A stretch of 64,000 nucleotides of DNA from Thalassia testudinum (Eukaryota; Streptophyta; Magnoliopsida; Alismatales; Hydrocharitaceae), in the NCBI GenBank assembly GCA_037157565.1, contig JAZHRO010000012.1, forward strand, positions 57,093,501 to 57,157,500, in the 5' to 3' direction. A program made the translations under genes and the position numbers. Position 1 is the first letter of the stretch; each line of letters begins with the position of its first letter. The notes below the pieces were generated by a model, which was not told where the DNA came from, did no database searches, and worked only from the letters and a program-made list of their open reading frames with translations. Shown piece after piece: positions 23,575 to 34,185 of the stretch.

Positions 23575-25242
23575 TGAAAGAGCGATCTTCGTTTTCGTTG
23601 AAAACTTTAGCATAAAATGACGTGTCGTTGTATTTAATCGTGTAGTCGAAAATCGCTTTTCAAAATATTTTAATTTTCAGAATCTAACCACGAATAGTTA
23701 GGTCGTTTCCACAGGGAAGAATTAACCTATCAAACAAGAGTAATGATGTATCAAGTAATCGGGAATTTCAACGAATGTGCATGCTAATTAGTATTCTCAT
23801 TTCCAGCATAAATTCTTAATTTAGATAATTAACCAAGAATCTGAGGGTGCACATGCAAAATCACCACTATGGAAATACCAGAATTGCTATCTTAATACTG
23901 ATAAGCGTCATCAAATTTATCTAAATCAGAATTTGTTTCCCATAGCAAAGATACATTTAGCTTAGTCATGAGATAAATATAATGTGACTACATGCAATTC
24001 TAATAAAATTGAGGGTCATTCATGCAGTTCTACCGCAATATAATATTAAGATAACTAAATAAATAGTAGCTTTGACAATGGCATACCCTGTAATTTTTAA
24101 TAGGGAGGGAAACCAGGAGAATCTCCTTTTCTCTTGTGCGTGTGCGTGGAGAGGCGATCATCGGTCGGCTGGAGTTCGGTGGAGGTGTGTCGGAGGCCAA
24201 GCGTTGTAATGGAGGTGGCGCGGCGGCCGGTGGTGGACGGCGGCGGCCAGACGGTGGAGGTGCGTCGTCGATGTTTGGTTTTGCCTCACGGTGCGCGCGC
24301 GGCCTGTGGCATACCTGCGGCTGCGCGCTCGCGCGCGGGTGCGTTGCGGCGCTGCGCGATCTGAGGCGTGGCCTGAGGTGCGAGGTGAGGTGCGTGCTAG
24401 GGGTGTGGGCGCGGCTGCGGCAGTGGGTTCTTCTCTTCACTGCAGCAGTGGAAGAACGAGGAAGATGAAGAAGACAAGAGGCGCGGTCTACAGTGCGTGT
24501 CTTTGCACGCTGCTGCTGGAACGCTGCGTAGCGCGCTTGGAGGCAGGTGCAGCGCACGTCTGCTAGCCGTGGGAGAGAGTTGGAGAGGCCGCTTGGTGTA
24601 GCGTGCGGTAGGGCAGGTGCTGCACGCGGTGGGGCAGAAGGGCGATGGCTGGCTTCCTGCGAGTGGTGGTTGGAGGTGTGAGCGCTTGCAAGCTTGAAGG
24701 GTGCCTGTGGGCGCTGGCGATGGCGTGGCGCGGCGCTTGGCAGTAAGGCGGGGATGGGTGTGGCTCCTGCAGGATGCGCAAGGGGGTGTTGGTGCACAGT
24801 GCGCGCTGGTTGCACAGTGCATGCGGCCTTTGATAGATATCCCCTCATAGGGGTGGAAGAAGAACCGAAGATGCCAACCCCTTTTTGCCTAGCCTCTTTA
24901 TTTTATCTCCTCTCCCTGCGTGAGTTAAGGGATTTCAAAATCCCTTACTAATTTTGGCCTTCGGCTGTTGAAGGATGCTGAGGCAGCCGGAGATTGGGTG
25001 AGGTGAAGGCGGTTGTTTGGGGGAAATTTCTTTCACCCCCCTGTTATTTTCCAACCTTATTCCTACAAAACAACAAATTATAAAATAATTACATACTAAA
25101 TTATAGAATGCAATAAAATAAATAAAAACTCCAGTAATGATGCACGTACTTATTTAATGACCTAATGTAATTATTAACAAACATATTATGTTAGAATTGA
25201 AGTACTTAGGCGTAACAATAGCCCATTAAAATGGGCTCATCA
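23575..25242 (-). mobile_element. Solo LTR H inside the C reverse transcriptase
   Basis: A 1668-bp insertion starts TG and ends CA. It is flanked on both sides by CCCGC (23570-23574 and 25243-25247), a 5-bp target-site duplication. Removing it rejoins the RT N-terminus (HHLNIQAG) to the following RT block. The minus strand is the likely sense: near its 3' end it reads CCCTGTGG then ACACGTCATTTT, resembling the Athila-like LTRs of F and B here. The 5' end carries a perfect hairpin AGCCCATT/AATGGGCT (25220-25237). The middle (24120-24830) is GC-rich without a credible protein. No internal coding region remains, so it is a solo LTR. Confidence 0.85.
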
Positions 25243-25247
25243 CCCGC

Positions 25248-25990
25248 CTGAATGTTTAGGTGGTGCTGAATCAGGGATGGGTCCACCTTGGGTAGGTCAT
25301 TGGCGGAGCAAGCGAAGATATCTGCATTGGCTCGGAGTAAGAGCAATAATTCCTGCACGTCAGAGGGCGCCAGGTCCACTTCGATCGGGGTGAGCTTCGT
25401 AGTGCCATCAGGATACATTTGTACAACCATGGCAAATGAGCCTAGATGCAACCCCAAAGATGCCAGCTGATCAGCAGGGATGGTCTCCTACTGAATCGCT
25501 TGGACTTGGTTTCTTTTCTTCCACCATTTTCATGACTTGAGGGGCTGTGGTTCTGGGGACCGCTTGAGCTCGACTCGAAGGAGCTCTCGCCTGTTCGATT
25601 GATCCCCGTGCACTATCCCCACTCCATGGGAAGATTGGAAAAGCGCGAATTAGAAGTAAGAGGAGGGGATCAATCGGAAGGCTTGGGTAGTGGGATGGCC
25701 AATGATGCCGTCAAAAGCTGCCATCAACCCGGCCAATACGAATGTTGCCGTGCGGTTGACGTGTCTGTCCCCATCACAGACGGACAAGGGGAGACTGATT
25801 TCGCCCTTCGGCATCACCTTGTGGTTGTCAAAGCCGATCACCAGATGAATCGAAGGGACTAGGTGCTCTTCTGCGTACCCTAGTTGGCATAAGGTTTTGA
25901 GGAAGAGGACGTCCACGATTCTTCCTTAGTCAACGGGGAGTTAGGGCTACTGTTGTTTGGCTAGCACCAGTGTTACGAGCAGCGAGTCGG
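25248..25990 (-). pseudogene. element C pol: aspartic protease and RT start
   Basis: The protease segment 25916-25650 reads VLFLKTLCQLGY, then VIGFDNHKVMPKGEISLPL and IIGHPTTQAFRLIPSSY, as in Tat proteases. The active-site triplet Asp-Ser/Thr-Gly, just upstream, is GAC-TAA-GGA at 25931-25923: the middle codon is a stop. The segment 25457-25248 (ELLLLLRANADIFACSANDLPKVDPSLIQHHLNI) is the typical stretch before the RT and continues beyond solo LTR H. Confidence 0.8.
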
Positions 25991-26379
25991 TGTGTTTCGC
26001 CGAATCGAGGAGGGAGGCGAATAGTCGTGAGGCTGCCTGCCTGATGGGGCCTCTCTCGCCCCGCTGGAGAGTGGGGAAGGCACTATGGGCTGGCCACCTA
26101 GAGGGGCTGACTTGTTGACTCGGGATGCTATTGACACCAAAAATGACTTCGACCTTCGCGCTCTTAGGGGGGGGGGGGGCAGGTGAGGATACTGAGATGC
26201 CTTAGGTATGGCCGCTAGGAGCCGATGGTGGTACTCAACTGGCGGAAGCAGGGGGGACACCGCCAGCTCGAGGCGGTTGGCTATGGTCCCATCAAGCTTG
26301 GGGGCCTCAACGAATGCCACATTGATTCCACGGAGGTGCTGGAGCCTCTCCTCGTGGTAATCCTTTTGGCCTTTCATGG

Positions 26380-27180
26380 GCCCCTTGCCCTTATCTTGGC
26401 CCTCATTTCACCTAACAAAGTAGGCCAGGTTTCCATGCCGGATTTGGGACTCTATCTGGTTGCGCAGATCGTGGCAATCCTTAATGATGTGACCTCGGGC
26501 CTTGTGATATTTATAGTAAGGCCCGGTGTCCGCCTTCTTCTTTATCGGCTTAGGCGGGGGAAGTAGGTTCTTGTTGTAGTCCACACTTTCTCCAACACAT
26601 TCACCTGGTTCACGATTAGGGGGTGTATTCTTCAAAATACTCCCGCCTAGTCTAGTGGGGTCCATTATTTCGGCTTTTGCTGGGCCGATCGTTCCTCCAC
26701 TCAGCAAAGCTGGCCTTGCGCTTGCTAAATCGACCATTTCTGTGTATGGAGGCGATGGCGGAGTCGCATGGGGCCCGCCTCTCTCGGGTCAGGTTGGTGT
26801 CTTCCACAGATCCCTCGGCCAGCCGGTTGCGGGAGCGGAAAGAGTCGTCTTACTCTGCGAACCTTGTGGCCCAATCCTAGAGTTTTGCCTTGTCTTTGGG
26901 CGGGAAGTCGTCGATGGCATTCCAAAACCTCTGAGTCAGGAGTCCTGAGTTGAAGTATTGGATGGCAATAGCATCGTGAGGCCGCTTTTACTTGAAGTAC
27001 TCGGCCTTAAACTGATTCAGGTATGACCGAAAGGACTCATTCCTCTGCTGTTGAATCTTGAACAGCCTCTCGGGATTATCTTTAACCCTTTACTGCCCTG
27101 TGAAATATTGGTAGAACTCATCGGCCATTTCTTGGAAGCAGGCGATCTGCCGGTAGTTCATTAAACCACTCATTTGATGC
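26380..27180 (-). pseudogene. element C gag, C-terminal half
   Basis: Minus-strand translation in shifting frames gives a retrotransposon Gag core (IACFQEMADEFYQYFTG, NESFRSYLNQFKAEYF, FWNAIDDFPPKDKAK). A degenerate nucleocapsid follows (YYKYHKARGHIIKDCHDLRNQIESQI, near 26.5 kb) with Tyr where the first Cys of the zinc knuckle would be. In-frame stops at several points show decay. The sequence ends near 27180, where unrelated DNA begins. Confidence 0.75.
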
Positions 27181-29179
27181 TACATGTAATCTAGTACTAC
27201 AGACTCTAGATTTCTAGACTGTTAGACAAGTCAACTCGGAGAGAGGCTAAACAACTATGCTCTCTTGATGTTCCTGTGCGCTCACTCTTTTCTTTCTTTT
27301 CTTTTTGAGATCACAAATCTCGCTAGATTTAGTAATTATGCTCACTGTTTGGTGGCCTCACATGGCATCCACACTTCAATTAAAGTCCCAATAACTCTAC
27401 AACTAAATTAGAGTCTCAACCAGTATTCGGGCGATCAGAAATACTAAAAGGTAGGTATAGGTCATATTTGGTGGAACGCGATAGGTGTTTTGTTGCCTCA
27501 GAAATAATGTTACAATGATAACCATGGACTCTTTTCTTTTTCTTTTCTCTCTTTCTTTTCTTCTTCTCTCTCTGTTTTTTTTTCTTCTCTTTTTTCTTTT
27601 TTCTATTTGTTTCTTCTCTTTTTCCTTTTTCTTTCTTAATCAATCTACATAACACGATACAGACTTTTAGTTATGAGGCATTTTTAGGGATGATGATGGT
27701 CAAGAGGATATTGTGTGGCTTATTTGGTGGAAGTGCCTATTCTCAGCATTGGGAAGGAATGGATAGGACATGCGTATTTCTAACCTTTGACACTATTACC
27801 CTCCTTCAGCCGAGGACTCTATGGAGGACGGTCACAACCATCCATCATAGTCATAGCTTTATTAAGACTCCATCTCTGTGTATCTGCCTTATCTGGTGAC
27901 TCTTAGAAATTCACACAAAGTACGCACACAGGAATAGAGAGCGAAAACTATGCATAACTCTGAAGTATCATCATCTAATTATCCAAAACTTAAGAGTCCT
28001 TGCACTAGACTTAGCGCACCAGTAATCTCCCTACTTTCATCTCACAAATTGAGGTGCATCTACTAGAAGATAGTATGCTTGACTCCCTATGAACTGTCCA
28101 AGGGTTCAGTAGACCACAAATGTTTATTGGTTTGCTTCAAGGGTTCATAACCCAGTCTACGTGCACGTGAAATAAATGTACTGGATTCTAAACTTAAGAA
28201 ATAATTCAGGAAGAAAAACCTTTAATGACAAAGGCATTCTGTTAGGGACAAACCCATTCAGCTCAAGAAAAGAGAATTTTTTTTTATATGCTAACCTAAA
28301 CGCATGAATACTTCCTAAAATGCAAAATGCACCCCCCATGCCTAAATCCTACAATGTCCCCATTGTAAAATTAAAACAGGGGGAGAAAGAAAAGAAATCA
28401 CCTAGCAATAGTGTTATTTAGAACGCTGGGTTGCCTCCCAACAAGCGCTGTATTTTCTGTCAGCAGCCAGACTTTGAAGGAACTTGCAAGTCTGGTTCCA
28501 GATAGAAAAGGTTAGGCCCTAAAAATATGCGTAACAATGTGGGCCTAGAAAACAGGTAGCCATGGATGGTGGCGAACTGATAATGCAACGTAATCCCAAA
28601 TGCTTGCCAGAAGATATGAAAATGGAGAACCTCGTTGGCTACCTTGGGATGTCTAGGAAAAATAAAAAGAATATGAAAAGGGTCCTTCCGAAATGGAATA
28701 AGTGAAGGATAACAAGGATCCTCTAGAGCAAGACGGGTTGTAAAGGATATAAACATTATTAGTTCAAACCCTTGAATGGTAAGAGTAAAAGTATAAGCGT
28801 CAATCCACACTCGCCATTCTACCCGAGGATGTACTGGCCTGATATGTTCTCCAGAAAGAATGTACATGAGCAGAGATCTGAGCCAAGGATCGGTTAGGGA
28901 GTATAAGGGTTGTTTGTAGTGTTGGAAGGTAGTGGTTAAGTCCAATGAGGGCTTAGTCGGTGTCAGGTTCAATTCCAACAATGATTCAGATTGTGTATAC
29001 TCCCTAATAGTTGTATACAACTTCAGGTTACCCTACCTAACATTAATGATCGGAGTCATATTTGAATCAAGGGTAGACTCCAAATTACAACTCTTTGATG
29101 ACAGGGTCAAAATGTTAGAATCCTTATCATTAAGCTCATCCCCGAATTCGTTTGGTTCACTCAAATTTTTGTTGGGGTG
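27181..29179 (-). mobile_element. Athila-like internal fragment G
   Basis: Non-LTR interior of an Athila-like element, judged by the minus-strand motif AGCGCTTGTTGGGAGGCAAC at 28449-28430. I know this motif as a recurrent one downstream of the last large frame in plant Athila-type elements. An open frame lies just upstream of it (28460-29020). A pyrimidine-rich stretch (27525-27640) follows. Both ends are truncated: by element C gag at 27180 and by LTR B2 at 29180. Confidence 0.45.
28460..29020 (-). CDS. unidentified 186-aa frame, possible Athila late ORF
   Basis: An open frame of 186 codons in AT-rich DNA, longer than its surroundings lead one to expect. It is hydrophobic and aromatic in its C-terminal half (HILFIFPRHPKVANEVLHF, FRIFLGPNLFYLEPDL-like stretches). 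I do not recognise the protein. Its place just before the Athila-type AGCGCTTGTTGGGAGGC motif suggests the remains of the last Athila frame (pol end or env-like). It may equally be chance. Confidence 0.3.
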   Translation of the reverse strand: MYTTIREYTQSESLLELNLTPTKPSLDLTTTFQHYKQPLYSLTDPWLRSLLMYILSGEHIRPVHPRVEWRVWIDAYTFTLTIQGFELIMFISFTTRLALEDPCYPSLIPFRKDPFHILFIFPRHPKVANEVLHFHIFWQAFGITLHYQFATIHGYLFSRPTLLRIFLGPNLFYLEPDLQVPSKSGC

Positions 29180-30384
29180 TGATGAGAGCATCATCATGAG
29201 CCCTAACTAGCTCATTTTGACCCAAGAAAGAGAATAAAAGCTCCTGCATAACCTAGAGAAGGGCTTAAAGGAAGGAATAAGTGTCCTAAGAAGAAAATAT
29301 GAAATAAAGGTTAAAACTGTAATTTTACCATTGCAATACATAAATGGAATTTCTTAGAGGCATAACATAGGTCAAATGGTCTAAATAAGATAAAAAGTGG
29401 GTTGGTTTAATCAGAAATGGGTTTATGTGCAAACCAGGAATTAAATGACATCTTGTAACTCTAAAACAGACCTGCTTAATTCAACAAGGTCCTGGTTAGG
29501 ATAAAAATCAAGTAAACTCTCTAAAATTTATGGAAAAATATCCCCTAGGGTTTAGATCATTCAATTTGACCTTTGGAACCTAGTTTGACCTAAATTGGGG
29601 TCCTAGCTCATCAATTGACCTAATTTAGATTTTTATGCAAAATATCTAGTCAAACATGGTCAAACCTAAAATCCAACTTCACCATTGGATTCCTTAAGTC
29701 CAAATTAGGTTTGTACCGAAATTTGGATCTAAGGGGAGGTCATCTTGACCTACTTTGCAAATTAGTACACCTAATTACATTTTGGCCCCTATCTTTTGAA
29801 AATCATTACACAAACCCCCCTAGCTTCCTCGCTACTCTTACAAATAGGTCCCTCCACCATTAATGGGGAGGAATCCTTCTTCGACGAGAAAGGGAGGGGG
29901 ATTACTCCCTGATCCCTTAGAGATCTCCTCCCAGATATGGAAGGGAGATTCTCTGAGGAATCCCCTTCCATCTGAGCCCAATCACAATCTTTGATTTCCA
30001 TCCAATCTCTCGTGTGAACGCGCGAGAGATTTGGAATCCCAACTACCTTCCTTCTCCGGCGAGACGTCGGTGGCAGAAGGCTTGCCCTCCACACACCAGA
30101 AGCTCAGCCAGCACTTTAGAAGGACCCCTGGCCCTCTGCGAATATCTTAGACATGTTTTGGCTGCAGAATCCCCCAGATTTCATCTCCTGTTATGACCCG
30201 GCATCAAACGTCGTTTAAGACGTCTGGGAATTGGTCTAGACGTTTGGTCAGACGTCTGGAAGCCTTCCCAGACGTCTAGAATTTAATTTTTTCGGCATAC
30301 GGGTTCGCGTCTGCGCGCATGCGCGTGCAGACTGAACCGCCGCCCTCCTTTCTTCTTTTTCCTTCCTCCTTGCAGGCGCAGCCA

Positions 30385-30389
<5 letters not shown>

Positions 30390-30419
<30 letters not shown>
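30390..30419 (+). repeat. (TC)n microsatellite
   Basis: A run of about 14 CT/TC dinucleotides in the leader-like part of solo LTR A1, just before the TATA-like region. The matching position in A2 and A3 is shorter and imperfect. Confidence 0.85.
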
Positions 30420-30424
<5 letters not shown>

Positions 30425-31443
30425 GCAGCCTTCAAATACCCCCCTCTCCTCTCCCTCACCCTCACTCCACCGCCTTCTTCTTCTTCCTGTTAGCGAGAGA
30501 GTGAGCGGGAGAGGGTAGCAGCAGCTGCTGCCGTGAGTGCGTGGGGAGGAGGGGTTGCTGCGAGACGGAGAGAGCTAGATTGCGAGGGTGCGAGCTCGCC
30601 GGAGCAGCCAGGGTCGGCCGGCGGGTGCGCAGCAGGAGCGTGGTCTGGGGAGGAGCTGCTGCAGCTCAGGCAGCAGGCGAGGGTGGCGCGGCACGGTCGT
30701 GCGCTGCAGGCGGAGGGCGAGAGTCCTGATTCTGGGAAAATTTCCTAGAATCAGATGTTTGGACATACGTCCAGATGACGGGAGAGACGTCTGGAGGAAG
30801 GTCCAGACATCTGAAAGGTATGATATTTTTCCTTCCTTCTTCTTTCGCATGTACGGCCATGCAGCCATTCCGCCGAAGGGTTCTGCTTCGTTCCGTGTTG
30901 AGGACGGACGCATATGTGTGCTGGTCTCATCCGGGAAGGTGCAAGGGCACGCCCTCCCACACAGATCGGACGTCTGGGCACAGTACTAGACGACGGCGAG
31001 GGTCTCCAGACGTCCAGAGTGACAGTCGAACGTTTGGAAACTAAGTCCAGACGGTTCAGCAGGATTCTGGACGTCTGAAAGACAGCACAGGATCAAGGTA
31101 TGACCTGAGCCATCATTTAAGACGTCTGGAAGATGTTCCAAACGTCTGATTTTGGGCAGACTTGTCATTTTTGACCCGTTTAGGGTCCGTTCGAAGTTCG
31201 TTTTCCGCATTTCAAGTTTCGTTCTTCTCAGATTTAGTTCCTCTACCTGTTTACAGTATTTGTATCCTATTCTGAGTAGCTCCTTGTAATTGATCTTTGT
31301 GTTAGGATCCCGTTCCGTTGTGGCGCTGGGGGTTGCGGAGGTGCGCGGGCTTGCCGATCACGCCCCCAGTACTCCCAATTTTGCGAGTAGAGTGACCCCT
31401 TTAATTATTTATCAAAAATTATGCACTTGTGAAATAATTAGTA

Positions 31444-31599
31444 GATTCTAGGGTATTGCATGAATCTTAGGACTGAAAAACTAGATTGAACGATAGATCC
31501 TAGGGAATGGCATGAACCTTATGATTGGAAAACTAGATTGAACGATAGATCCTAGGGAATGGCATGAATCCTAGGACTGGAAAACTAGATTGAATATAT
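31444..31599 (+). repeat. 3 x 52-bp tandem repeat in A1
   Basis: Units start at 31444, 31496 and 31548 with GAT(T/C)CTAGGG(A/T)AT, followed by GCATGAA and AAAACTAGATTGAA. A2 (around 42940-42985) and A3 have little more than one unit, so this expansion explains part of the greater length of A1. Confidence 0.85.
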
Positions 31600-33075
31600 A
31601 TATATTGCAGTCTTGAAAAAGTAGAAAGGAAAACGATAACTACCTGTAATTGGTTAACAGTTGCCTGTTTTTGAATGGATAATTACTGTTGAGAACATGG
31701 GCTATATATAAAGCTGAAATGATGAAACCTAAATTGGCCTAGTCAAAGAGAAATGAGCATGAACCCTACGGGGAATTAGGAGTAGAGCTCCTGCGAGGTA
31801 AATGGAACAGAATTGGGGAAGTGAGCTGGCCCTTGAGTACGGAGTACCAAGGAGAGCGACTGTCCCCCTGTTTAGTGTAGAGCGGAGCTAGCCGTCCCAG
31901 AGACCCGGGGTTAGGTCTGACCACCTTGTACCGACTTTTGGCCCTCATGTACACGGTACCGAGGAGAGCCACTAGTGTAGAGAGAGCACTAGCTACCCCA
32001 CGGGCCCCGGGGTTCCGCTAGCCCTCATACACCGACTTGTTAGGTCCACTGGGCAAATCAGGGTAGTTAGGCGAGGGTGTGCGGACTGTGGAGGGGCAAG
32101 ACCCCTGTTTGGTTACTGTGGAGTGGCTAGCCCCTGTTACTGAGAGGGTTCTGCCCTATACTGGTTCCGTGCTGTGCTTTGGGGTGCACCCGTTAACGAA
32201 AATGACTGACCGCGTGCCAGTGCAGGGTAGCTACCCGTGCGTTTATCGCGCGTGCCGTAGTCACCGTTACGTCTGTCAGTGACCTTGGGGTGGTTGACTG
32301 AGGGTAAGACCACCACGGGGGACTCTTCCGGCCAGGAGAGCACCACGTGTTACTTCTACTTTTCGGAAAAGACTGTAATCAAGATCGTTCTCACGTGGAA
32401 CATTCAAGATCAAGAGAAAGATCTGAGAAATAATTCAATAATGAGTAAATGGAAAATAAAGAAACTGATTAAAAATATAACAGCTACTGTCCACCTTACT
32501 ATTTTTCTTAGCTTTTGGTTGCCACTCTACTCAGCGTTTCGCTGACGTGTCACCTTTGTCACCTTTTCAGGACCAGGTGTTGAGCAGCCAAAGTCGGCGG
32601 CTGCAGAGGGTGCTGGGCCTAATAGATCCCAGTAGTTTTACTTTTGTAGTACCCACTGTACCTTTCCTTCTTTTGTAGTGAGTATTTTCTATTGCCACTG
32701 TACTCTTTTATTGTAAGCATCATGTTTATGTACCTGTTTATTTCTTTACTGTTGTGGTGGTGTATACTGTAATAGTTCTTTTCTTTACTGCTGTATTTTG
32801 TTACTGCTAGTTATATACATGGTGAATGTGGTTTCTTTTACTACTCTTTTGGTTACTTTCTCGTTGGACGACTGGGTCTTGGGATCAGTCGAGTCGGTCC
32901 GATTCTCGTGTCTCGTAGGGATTCGGGAATCGGGTCGTAACATCTCCTCTCTCTCCAGCCAAGTAGCCCGCAAGCTCTGGCGATTCTTCCTCCTCCCTCT
33001 CGTTGCTCTGCGGCCATACCAGCAGCAGGGTTCACTTCGCCTCGTCCTCCCGCGTCGCGTTGCACCAGCGCACGC

Positions 33076-33472
33076 CTTTGGGGTTCTGGAGGGGCGTCAC
33101 CTCTCTAGCTACTGAGCTTGGTTTTAGTTGCTCGAGTTGTTCGCGTAGGCGAGTGTTCTCGTCCTCTACCCTGCGACGTGGCCTCAGCTGCTTGTCATTG
33201 GGGCCAAGCTGATGGGTCTCCCCCTGTAGGGGCGGATTGAGCTCCTGAGTCTGTCTGATCTCCAGGAGCTTCTCCGTGACCGAGATTTCCTCAGCCCTGA
33301 GAGTCGCAGGCCTGGCCCGAAACTGCTCTTCCCTCGCCTGCAGCTCGGGGAGGGGGATGCACTTGTGGTCCTCTGGCAGTTGTGCGGTGGAGGGCGTCAC
33401 TTGGACACTATTACACTCGACTTTTGGCGCCTTTTGGTTGGCGCAGGAGGAGTTGCGAGTAGTAGGGGCCAT
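33076..33472 (-). pseudogene. element C gag, N-terminal part
   Basis: Begins MAPTTRNSS 47 bases after the primer site, the usual place for a Tat gag start. About 130 residues are open: a Gln/Glu/Arg-rich, probably coiled-coil stretch (RPRRRVEDENTRLREQLEQL). It breaks into LTR B2 sequence at about 33076. The matching C-terminal gag is at 26380-27180. Confidence 0.7.
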
Positions 33473-33518
33473 CGTGAAGACCTCGAGAGGTAGGAAACAT
33501 TATCAATTGATAATCGCT

Positions 33519-33535
33519 TCCCACAGACGGCGTCA
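33519..33535 (-). other. element C primer-binding site
   Basis: The minus strand reads TGACGCCGTCTGTGGGA two bases inside the LTR, one base from the usual plant Tat site TGGCGCCGTCTGTGGGA. It sets the minus orientation of C and shows that 33538-34185 is its 5' LTR. Confidence 0.8.
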
Positions 33536-33537
33536 AT

Positions 33538-34185
33538 TGATCGGCCTTTGGTGGAGACGAGGGATCCACCTCATGAAGTGATCGGATTCCCTAAAATGTG
33601 TGGTTCGATTGAAAACTAAAAGTTATCTCACAAATGGCACAAGGGTTGATTACCCAGTTCCACCGCAAGATGGGGCGAGGGTAGGACATCCCAATCATGC
33701 ACTAGAATTTTATGATGTAACAAAATATACAATTTCTCGATTCCTTTCAGATTGCTTTGGGGAGGACTTGAGTGTCCTCCCACCTCTTTATAGCGTTGGA
33801 ATGGAGACCACAACGATATCTTCTAAGTGGATCGGGCTCGGGGTTCGAGCAAGATCTTCTAAGCGGATTGTGCTTCTAGTAGGATTTTCTAGGCAGATAC
33901 ACTGCCAAGTTATTAATGACTGTTGCTACTGTCAGCATTTATTGGAGGCACAACCTTGTTGTACCCTTGTTGAACCTCCAACGGCTAGGACCCTTCGGGT
34001 CTGGCCATGCCCCACCTACTCGTATGAAGGCTGGTTGGACTGTCAGATCCATCTATGCAAGGGATTCTCTTGGATGTAGGAGGGTCGGAACTCCAAGCCT
34101 ACCTGTATCCAAACTTCTCTGGGTCGGATTCTTCATTTTGGACCTATCGCAGGATTTTAGGTTGAAGGGTATTTTTTGTCCCTCA
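33538..34185 (-). repeat. element C 5' LTR
   Basis: A 648-bp LTR. The left edge is TGATCGGCC and the right edge CCCTCA. On the minus strand it therefore starts TGAGGGAC and ends ATCA. It aligns with 21310-21966 throughout. Confidence 0.75.

Larger units (their letters stand above)
30189..32942 (+). mobile_element. Solo LTR A1 (family A), 2754 bp
   Basis: Starts TGTTATGACCCG and ends CGGGTCGTAACA, so the ends are TG..CA with an inverted terminal repeat of about 12 bases. Both flanks are TCTCC (30184-30188 and 32943-32947), a 5-bp target duplication. Removing the LTR restores the B2 alignment. The interior carries several GACGTC palindromes in its first 1.1 kb, a CT microsatellite, a TATA-like CAAATACCCC, a 3 x 52-bp tandem repeat and a diverged duplication of about 110 bp (31840-31940 and 31955-32045). 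It encodes no protein I recognise. Ends of the TGT(T/C)ACGACCC type are common in Tekay-like gypsy LTRs; that lineage is an inference. Confidence 0.9.
29180..33075 (+). mobile_element. LTR B2, truncated and split by solo LTR A1
   Basis: 29180-30188 aligns with the start of LTR B1 (60184 to about 61185): same first bases TGATGAGA, then TCATCATGAGCC and CTAGCTCATTTTGACC. After A1, 32948-33075 continues the same alignment (GCAGGGTT, GCTCTGCGGCC-like), matching 61190-61310. It then stops, and Gag N-terminal sequence of element C begins, so the 3' part of the LTR is missing. Confidence 0.75.
21310..34185 (-). mobile_element. Decayed Tat-lineage Ty3/gypsy element C with nested insertions
   Basis: Read right to left on the minus strand: 5' LTR 34185-33538, primer site 33535-33519, Gag N-terminus 33472-33076, then foreign DNA. 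Next come the Gag C-terminal half (about 27180-26380), protease and RT start (25990-25248), solo LTR H, the rest of RT, RNase H and a second archaeal-type RNase H (23569-21967), and the 3' LTR 21966-21310. The parts are in order, on one strand and do not overlap, so I infer one element broken by insertions, with loss of some gag and all of integrase. Against this, the flanking pentamers (CCAGG and TTACT) do not match, so two related copies remain possible. Confidence 0.6.

Noticed and set aside
24030..24848. 272-codon minus-strand frame
   Set aside because: It lies inside solo LTR H, is Ala/Pro/Arg/Ser-rich from GC content, and has no start context or motif. LTRs normally encode nothing.
27416..27655. 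79-codon Lys/Glu-rich minus-strand frame
   Set aside because: It is the translation of a pyrimidine-rich simple-sequence tract, not a protein gene.
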